Origin: Clostridia bacterium
GTDB taxonomy: Bacteria; Bacillota_A; Clostridia; UBA1381
Direction of reading: 5' to 3'
Length of the DNA: 6,382 nucleotides
Assembly (NCBI GenBank): GCA_017553025.1
Contig: JAFZNF010000200.1
Span: 1 to 6,382, forward strand
The notes below the pieces were generated by a model. That model saw nothing but the letters and a program-made list of their open reading frames with translations. It ran no database searches and was not told where the DNA came from. Both the position numbers and the translations under genes were made by a program. Shown here piece after piece: positions 1-4,424 of the stretch (positions are counted from its first letter, which is position 1; each line of letters starts with the position of its first letter).

Positions 1-1
1 A

Positions 2-400
2 GTTTTGGGAATGGTTTATAACTATCTTCCGTATATGATACTGCCTCTTTATTCGGTAATCGTAAAAATCGACAAAATGCTTTTGGAGGCGGCGCAGGAT
101 TTGGGCGCAAACAGCCGAAAGGTGCTTTTTAAGGTGGTATTTCCATTAAGCCTGCCGGGCGTTATGTCGGGCATAACTATGGTTTTTGTGCCCGCAATAA
201 GTACATTTATCATTTCGCGTATGCTGGGAGGTGGCAGTAACCTCTTAATCGGCGACCTTATCGAAATGCAGTTTTTAGGCAATTCCTATAACCCGAATTT
301 GGGCGCAGGAATTTCGCTTGTCCTGATGGTTATTGTACTTTTAATTATGACAATAATGAACCAGTTCGACAGTGATGACGAAGACAGAGTGCTGATATAG
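2..400 (+). CDS. potB: Spermidine/putrescine ABC transporter permease PotB, C-terminal part (5' truncated)
   Basis: This is the last 132 codons of an inner-membrane permease of the polyamine ABC importer. The frame is open to the left edge of the window, so the TTG at 5 is not the real start and the N-terminal transmembrane helices lie outside. Visible residues show the YNYLPYMILPLY segment typical of PotB. The cytoplasmic EAA coupling loop follows (EAAQDLGAN, then FPLSLPGVMSG), which docks onto the ATPase PotA. Two more hydrophobic segments come next, one around VPAISTFIISRML and one near the C terminus (ISLVLMVIVLLIMTIM), and the protein ends in an acidic tail. The gene stops with TAG 12 bases before potC, whose ribosome binding site overlaps this stop. 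PotB pairs with PotC as the heterodimeric membrane channel. Family assignment rests on the EAA loop, the PotB-like segment and the potC-potD neighbours; the exact substrate is inferred. Confidence 0.93.
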   Translation, partial: VLGMVYNYLPYMILPLYSVIVKIDKMLLEAAQDLGANSRKVLFKVVFPLSLPGVMSGITMVFVPAISTFIISRMLGGGSNLLIGDLIEMQFLGNSYNPNLGAGISLVLMVIVLLIMTIMNQFDSDDEDRVLI

Positions 401-405
401 GAGGG
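399..405 (+). promoter_or_regulatory. Ribosome binding site of potC
   Basis: AGGAGGG is a near-perfect Shine-Dalgarno sequence. It begins inside the potB stop codon and lies 7 bases before the potC ATG at 413. It supports that start and tight translation of the two permeases from one mRNA. Confidence 0.85.
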
Positions 406-412
406 ACAGACT

Positions 413-1204
413 ATGAAAAAGATTTCTAAAATTTATTTGTCACTCCTTTTGCTGTTTTTTTACCTGCCCATTTTTGTGCTTATAATTTTTTCATTTAATA
501 CGACAAAAAGCAGGAGCGTTTTTGAGGGATTTACATTTGACTGGTATGTAAAGCTTTTCCATAACGAGCTGATTTTGACGTCTTTCAGAAATACCATAAT
601 TATTTCTGTTTTGGCGTCGGTTTTATCGACAATTTTGGGAACTGCGGCGGCAATCGGCATAAATAATATGAAGAAGCTACCCAAAGCTGTAGCTTTAAAT
701 GTGAATAATATACCGATAATAAACCCTGAAATCGTAACAGGTGTATCGCTTATGCTTTTGTTCGTGTTTTTTGCGGCAAGAATGAATTTCAGCTTTGGTT
801 TCGGCACGCTTTTGATTGCGCATATCACCTTTGATGTGCCGTATGTAATTTTGAATGTAATGCCCAAATTCAGGCAGATGAACCCCAATATTTACGAGGC
901 GGCGCAGGATTTAGGCGCAAACCCGTTATCTGCATTTTTTAAGGTTGTCCTGCCCGAAATTATGCCCGGTATAGTGTCAGGATTTTTGATGAGCTTTACA
1001 TTTTCGCTTGATGATTTTGTCATAAGTTATTTTACCTCGGGTGCGACTTCGCAGACCCTGCCAATTACGATTTATTCAATGACAAGACGAAAGGTAAGCC
1101 CTGAAATAAACGCACTTTCTACAATAATTTTCGCGGTAGTTGTGGCAGTACTTCTCCTTAAGAACATCATAGATAAAAAGAGTGAAAAGGAGATGGCTGT
1201 ATGA
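413..1204 (+). CDS. potC: Spermidine/putrescine ABC transporter permease PotC
   Basis: This 263-residue integral membrane protein is the second permease of the polyamine importer, close to the usual PotC length. About six hydrophobic segments are visible: residues ~8-30, ~60-85, ~103-125, ~130-152, ~182-205 and ~228-247. The cytoplasmic EAA loop is at 162-170 (EAAQDLGAN), followed by LPEIMPGIVSGF, the ATPase-docking signature of binding-protein-dependent permeases. The FSLDDFVISYF segment after it is characteristic of PotC. The ATG at 413 is chosen because AGGAGGG sits 7 bases upstream and the protein begins with a Lys-rich stretch followed by a helix. The gene ends in TGA overlapping the potD ATG by four bases. 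It is expected to work with PotB as the channel, PotD as extracellular receptor and an ATPase PotA encoded outside the window. Polyamine specificity is inferred from family resemblance and the operon. Confidence 0.95.
   Translation: MKKISKIYLSLLLLFFYLPIFVLIIFSFNTTKSRSVFEGFTFDWYVKLFHNELILTSFRNTIIISVLASVLSTILGTAAAIGINNMKKLPKAVALNVNNIPIINPEIVTGVSLMLLFVFFAARMNFSFGFGTLLIAHITFDVPYVILNVMPKFRQMNPNIYEAAQDLGANPLSAFFKVVLPEIMPGIVSGFLMSFTFSLDDFVISYFTSGATSQTLPITIYSMTRRKVSPEINALSTIIFAVVVAVLLLKNIIDKKSEKEMAV
1187..1192 (+). promoter_or_regulatory. Ribosome binding site of potD
   Basis: AAGGAG lies inside the 3' end of potC, 8 bases before the potD ATG at 1201. With the ATGA stop/start overlap it indicates translational coupling of potD to potC. 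Confidence 0.8.
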
Positions 1205-2454
1205 AAAAAATACTGTATTTTTTGGTTTTGGCATCAATGCTATTTTCGCTATCCGCCTGCCGTCTTCAACACATAAATGAAGACGAGGACGAAGAAGAAC
1301 AGGTCTTAACAATAGAAAATCCTGAGTTTTATGAGCGTTTTAAAGGTAAGGGATTGTCGATAAATGTGTATAATTGGGGTGAGTATATCTCAGACGGCAG
1401 CGACGGACTTTTGGACGTGAACGCTGAGTTCACAAAGCTCACGGGCATACAGGTAAACTATTCAACCTATGCCACCAATGAGGAGCTTTATGCAAAATTA
1501 AAGGGCGGAGGCGCAAGCTATGACATCATAATACCCTCCGAGTATATGATTTCGCGAATGATTAAAGAGGGAATGCTCCAAAAACTCAACTTTGATAATA
1601 TCCCGAATTTTGAAAATATTATGGACAAATTCAAGGATAAGGATTATGACAAGGGCAATCAGTATTCTGTGCCCTATACGTGGGGTACTGTCGGTATTTT
1701 GTATGATAATACCGCGATAGATATCCCCGAAGACGAGATTGACTGGGACATTTTGTGGGACGAAAAATATGCCGACAGCATATTGATGTTTGATAATCCG
1801 AGAGACGCATTTGCCATAGCCGAGACACTTTTGGGATATTCTATGAATACCGAAAACCCGAGAGAAATCAAGATGGCGGCGGAAAAGTTAAAGGAACAGA
1901 AACCGCTTGTGCAGTCCTATGTAATGGACGAAATTTTCGATAAAATGGGTGCAGGAGAGGCTGTTTTGGCACCATATTACGCAGGTGATGCGGTAACGCT
2001 GATGGACGAGTATGACCATATCAGCTTTGCAACACCAAAAAGCGGAACAAATCTCTTTTTCGACTCGCTTTGCATACCGAAATGCGCACAGAATAAAGAG
2101 GCGGCGGAGCTTTATATCAATTTTATGTGCGAGCCTGATGTTGCATATGCTACGACTTCGTATATCGGCTATTCGACGCCAAATCAGGCGGCATTTGAAA
2201 TGCTTGATGATGAGGTAAAGGAAAACGGGATTTCATATTTGGACGATGAATATCTGGAAAATCATACAACGGTTTTCGTGAATATGTCCGACGAGGCGAA
2301 CCGCCTTATGCAGGATTTATGGACAGAGATGAAATCAACCGAGGACAGTACAAAAAATAAATGGGTTGTTCCGATTTTTATGCTGTTCTGCATATGCCTG
2401 TCAATCTTCATTCTGGTAAGACGGGCAGTAAAAAAGAGAAAAGATGTATTTTAA
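1201..2454 (+). CDS. potD: Spermidine/putrescine-binding lipoprotein PotD with C-terminal transmembrane helix
   Basis: This is the substrate-binding protein of the polyamine importer, acting outside the cytoplasmic membrane. A signal peptide (MKKILYFLVLASMLF) ends in the lipobox LSAC with the lipidated Cys at residue 20. A very acidic linker follows (residues ~26-34, nearly all Asp/Glu). The binding domain carries PotD hallmarks: NWGEY at 58-62, PYTWGTVGILYD, NPRDAFAIAETLLGYSMNT, YAGDA around 260-264, and FFDSL with Asp288 where E. coli PotD has the amine-contacting Asp257. The next residues (GYSTPNQAAFEML) are also typical. At 417 residues it is longer than the usual ~350. The extra part includes a C-terminal hydrophobic helix at ~388-406 followed by RRAVKKRK, so the protein seems anchored at both ends. 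It is the last gene of the operon; its TAA directly abuts a terminator hairpin. The family call is secure; polyamine versus a related cationic ligand is inferred. Confidence 0.94.
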   Translation: MKKILYFLVLASMLFSLSACRLQHINEDEDEEEQVLTIENPEFYERFKGKGLSINVYNWGEYISDGSDGLLDVNAEFTKLTGIQVNYSTYATNEELYAKLKGGGASYDIIIPSEYMISRMIKEGMLQKLNFDNIPNFENIMDKFKDKDYDKGNQYSVPYTWGTVGILYDNTAIDIPEDEIDWDILWDEKYADSILMFDNPRDAFAIAETLLGYSMNTENPREIKMAAEKLKEQKPLVQSYVMDEIFDKMGAGEAVLAPYYAGDAVTLMDEYDHISFATPKSGTNLFFDSLCIPKCAQNKEAAELYINFMCEPDVAYATTSYIGYSTPNQAAFEMLDDEVKENGISYLDDEYLENHTTVFVNMSDEANRLMQDLWTEMKSTEDSTKNKWVVPIFMLFCICLSIFILVRRAVKKRKDVF

Positions 2455-2487
2455 ATTAAAAAGCCTTCAAAATGAAGGCTTTTTAAT
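2455..2487. terminator. Bidirectional intrinsic terminator between potD and the convergent L,D-transpeptidase gene
   Basis: A perfect 15-base inverted repeat (2455-2469 against 2473-2487) with a 3-base loop has GCCTTCA/TGAAGGC at its core, flanked by A and T runs. On either strand the hairpin core ends in TTTTT, as expected for a Rho-independent terminator. It starts immediately after the potD stop codon. On the minus strand its arm contains the last codon and the stop of the L,D-transpeptidase gene. It therefore serves both converging transcripts. Confidence 0.92.
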
Positions 2488-3406
2488 TTTCACTTACATA
2501 AACTGTAGTTTTAAGAGGGACATATGAAACGAGCCAGTTCAAATTATCGGGGCGCACACGCACACAACCGTGCGAATTCTTAACGCCGACGGCATTATTA
2601 TAGTCACTTCCGTCAAACTTCAAAAGCGTTGAATGTATGGCATAGCTGCCATAAAACCGCATAATAGGTCCTACATAAAAATCGTCATATGTCCATCTGC
2701 TTTCCCGAGAAATATACTTAAAAACACCCGTTACAGTGGGAGAGTCGGGCGCGCCTATAGAGCATTTACAGGAATACACCTCGCGCCAATTTTTGTCATT
2801 GCCTAAGAATACATACACGGTGTATTTTGATTTATTTACCCAGACAAGATACTGTGTTTCCGACGGCAAATCCTTGCTGTTTATACTTTTTTCCGAGGCA
2901 AGCTCATTTTCGGGCAAATCTGCATATACCGACATAGCAGAGCCGTCTGTATCCGATTTAAAGGTAAACCCAAGGGCTTTGCAAACAGCCTCTGCAGGAG
3001 CATAAACAATATCGTCTATTAAAAACGGCGATTGAGAAAGCTCGGTATCCTCGTGATTAAAACTGGCATTTGTACTGTAAAGATGCATAGCAACAATGTT
3101 TTTTCCATAGGTAATTGTAATCTGGTTTTCTGCATCGACAGAAAAATCATTTGCACCGAGGTGCGACAAAAATTCCTTTATCGGTAGCATAAGAGTTTGA
3201 TTTTCAAAAACAGGAAAAGAGGAAAGGTCAATCCCTTTTGAAAACACATACAGATTTACAAGATTTATTCTGTTTTCTTCGTTTTCTTCAGTAATTTCCG
3301 CCGTTTCGGTATCATTTTCGGCAATTTCTGAAAGTTCCTCGCCCTCAGCAAATGCAAGAGGCTGTATCAAAAGTGAAAGAATTAAGGCAAAAAGTATTTT
3401 TTTCAT
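2483..3406 (-). CDS. Secreted L,D-transpeptidase (YkuD domain) with copper-amine-oxidase-like stalk domain
   Basis: This 307-residue exported protein is predicted to cross-link peptidoglycan through 3-3 bonds, or to attach other groups to the stem peptide, outside the membrane. Residues 1-20 form a signal peptide ending AFA, followed by an acidic, Glu-rich linker (~21-46). Residues ~48-165 resemble the copper amine oxidase N-terminal-like domain. It shows two repeated units, LMLPIKEFLSHLGA at 72-85 and IVYAPAEAVCKALGF at 133-147, a fold common on clostridial wall proteins. Residues ~185-305 are the YkuD catalytic domain: His258 in YAIHS, and SHGCVR at 278-283 with catalytic Cys281 and Arg283 all intact. 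The ATG is chosen because AGGAGGG lies 4 bases upstream and it opens the signal peptide. The gene has its own promoter and is isolated between two terminators. It could also modify the wall in stress or sporulation; that is not decidable here. Confidence 0.93.
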   Translation of the reverse strand: MKKILFALILSLLIQPLAFAEGEELSEIAENDTETAEITEENEENRINLVNLYVFSKGIDLSSFPVFENQTLMLPIKEFLSHLGANDFSVDAENQITITYGKNIVAMHLYSTNASFNHEDTELSQSPFLIDDIVYAPAEAVCKALGFTFKSDTDGSAMSVYADLPENELASEKSINSKDLPSETQYLVWVNKSKYTVYVFLGNDKNWREVYSCKCSIGAPDSPTVTGVFKYISRESRWTYDDFYVGPIMRFYGSYAIHSTLLKFDGSDYNNAVGVKNSHGCVRVRPDNLNWLVSYVPLKTTVYVSEN

Positions 3407-3410
3407 ATAA

Positions 3411-3417
3411 CCCTCCT
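3411..3417 (-). promoter_or_regulatory. Ribosome binding site of the L,D-transpeptidase gene
   Basis: Read on the minus strand this is AGGAGGG, 4 bases before the ATG at 3406-3404. It fixes the start codon and suggests efficient translation. Confidence 0.85.
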
Positions 3418-3430
3418 AATAGGCAGGAAA

Positions 3431-3459
3431 ATTATACCATTTATTGTACAAACAATCAA
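3431..3459 (-). promoter_or_regulatory. Housekeeping-type promoter of the L,D-transpeptidase gene
   Basis: On the minus strand there is a consensus -10 TATAAT (3436-3431) with an extended TG element (TGGTATAAT). A 17-base spacer separates it from a -35-like TTGATT (3459-3454), which matches TTGACA at four of six positions. Transcription would start near 3424, leaving a short 5' leader of roughly 18 bases that holds little more than the ribosome binding site. This fits a vegetative sigma factor rather than a sporulation sigma. The assignment is by eye from consensus. Confidence 0.82.
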
Positions 3460-3463
3460 GCGC

Positions 3464-3508
3464 AAAATAAAAAAAGTGTGCGACGTTATTCGCAGAAAAC
3501 AATCGCAC
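3464..3508 (-). terminator. Intrinsic terminator of the feoB-dus unit, overlapping the end of dus
   Basis: On the minus strand GTGCGA (3508-3503) pairs with TCGCAC (3483-3478). The intervening 19 bases can extend the stem with an inner GTT-TTC/GAA-AAC helix having one bulge and a TGC loop. The hairpin is followed by AC and then TTTTTTTATTTT (3475-3464), a good U-tract. The 5' arm and loop are made of the last seven dus codons and its stop codon. It should prevent read-through into the L,D-transpeptidase gene, whose -35 element begins only a few bases beyond the U-tract. Confidence 0.78.
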
Positions 3509-4424
3509 TTTCCAATATTTCGGTAATTTCCGCAAGTGTTTCCGCCGAAAAAACACGATTTTTCAAATTATTTGCATTTTTAAGACCTTTTACATACCAG
3601 GCAATATGCTTTCTTGCCTCCAAAACGCCGATATGCTCACCCTTATCGATGCAGAGCATATTTGCGTGAACGAGAGCGGTTTTAATCCGCTGCGCCTCGG
3701 TTGGATAAGTGCTTACCTTACCCTCTTTTAAAAGCTCTTTTATTTCCCTGAATATAAAGGGATTTCCTAAAGCTCCGCGCCCTATCATAACTCCGTCACA
3801 GCCTGTTATGCAGAGCATATTTCGTGCGTCCTCGGGCGTGAATATGTCACCGTTTCCGATGACGGGTATTTTGACAGCGTCCTTTACTTCTTTTATCGCA
3901 TTAAGGTCGGCTTTCCCTGAATAAAGCTGTTCTTTCGTCCTTGCGTGAATAGTCAAACAGTCTGCGCCGTTTGCCTCCAGAACTTTTGCGAATTCGCCGC
4001 AAGTATTGCTATCCCAGCCCTTGCGGAATTTTACGGTCACAGGGATATTTACCGCGTCTTTTACAGCTTTTACAATTTTTCCCGCTAAGTGCGGATTTTT
4101 CATAAGTGCACAGCCGTCGCCGTTTCCCGCTATTTTCGGCATAGGACAGCCCATATTTATATCTATTGCACAGGCGCCTGCCTCTTCAAGCTGAGGCGCA
4201 ACTTCCGCCATAATTTCAGGGTCGGAGCCGAAAAACTGTATTGCGCAAGGCTGTTCCTCGCTCGAAATTGCCATAAGAGAGGCGGTTTTTTTGCTTTTAT
4301 AGTAAAGACCTTTGGCGCTTACCATTTCTGTTGTTACAAAATCTGCGCCGAAACTTTTGCAGATTTTACGGAAAGCACTGTCGGTGACGCCCGCCATAGG
4401 CGCAAGACATACTTGCGCTGTCAT
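3486..4424 (-). CDS. dusB: tRNA-dihydrouridine synthase, DusB type
   Basis: This is an FMN-dependent enzyme that reduces specific uridines in the tRNA D-loop to dihydrouridine using NADPH; it is cytoplasmic. With the chosen start it has 312 residues, normal for DusB. Visible motifs are APMAGVTD at 8-15 (FMN pocket), the catalytic Cys93 in NMGCP, VKFRKGWD at 131-138, and TIHARTKEQLYSG at 158-170 in place of the usual HGRTR form. GNGDI (190-194) and GRGALGNPF (215-223) bind phosphate, and RKHIAWYVKGL at 271-281 is the C-terminal helical signature of the DusB group. The frame is open to an ATG at 4469, but the ATG at 4424 is preferred: it opens directly into the conserved N terminus, forms an ATGA overlap with the feoB stop, and has GGGAG nine bases upstream. 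The upstream start would add 15 unlike residues deep inside feoB. Assignment to DusB rather than another Dus paralogue is by motif style. Confidence 0.92.
   Translation of the reverse strand: MTAQVCLAPMAGVTDSAFRKICKSFGADFVTTEMVSAKGLYYKSKKTASLMAISSEEQPCAIQFFGSDPEIMAEVAPQLEEAGACAIDINMGCPMPKIAGNGDGCALMKNPHLAGKIVKAVKDAVNIPVTVKFRKGWDSNTCGEFAKVLEANGADCLTIHARTKEQLYSGKADLNAIKEVKDAVKIPVIGNGDIFTPEDARNMLCITGCDGVMIGRGALGNPFIFREIKELLKEGKVSTYPTEAQRIKTALVHANMLCIDKGEHIGVLEARKHIAWYVKGLKNANNLKNRVFSAETLAEITEILESAIVFCE

Noticed and set aside
5..400. TTG at position 5 as the start of a small permease gene
   Set aside because: The frame is open to the left edge and the product begins within the conserved middle of PotB, so this is a truncated gene and not a short one.
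674..695. Inverted repeat AAGCTAC / GTAGCTT with an 8-base loop inside potC
   Set aside because: It is short, lies in the middle of a coding region, has no U-tract after it, and such repeats are expected by chance at this length.
460..888. A 142-codon open frame on the minus strand within potC
   Set aside because: It lies wholly antisense to a clear membrane permease, has no family-like motif, and is a mirror of hydrophobic codons.
2362..2451. A sortase cell-wall sorting signal at the end of PotD
   Set aside because: The hydrophobic helix plus basic tail resembles one, but no LPXTG-like motif precedes it and the protein already has a lipobox.
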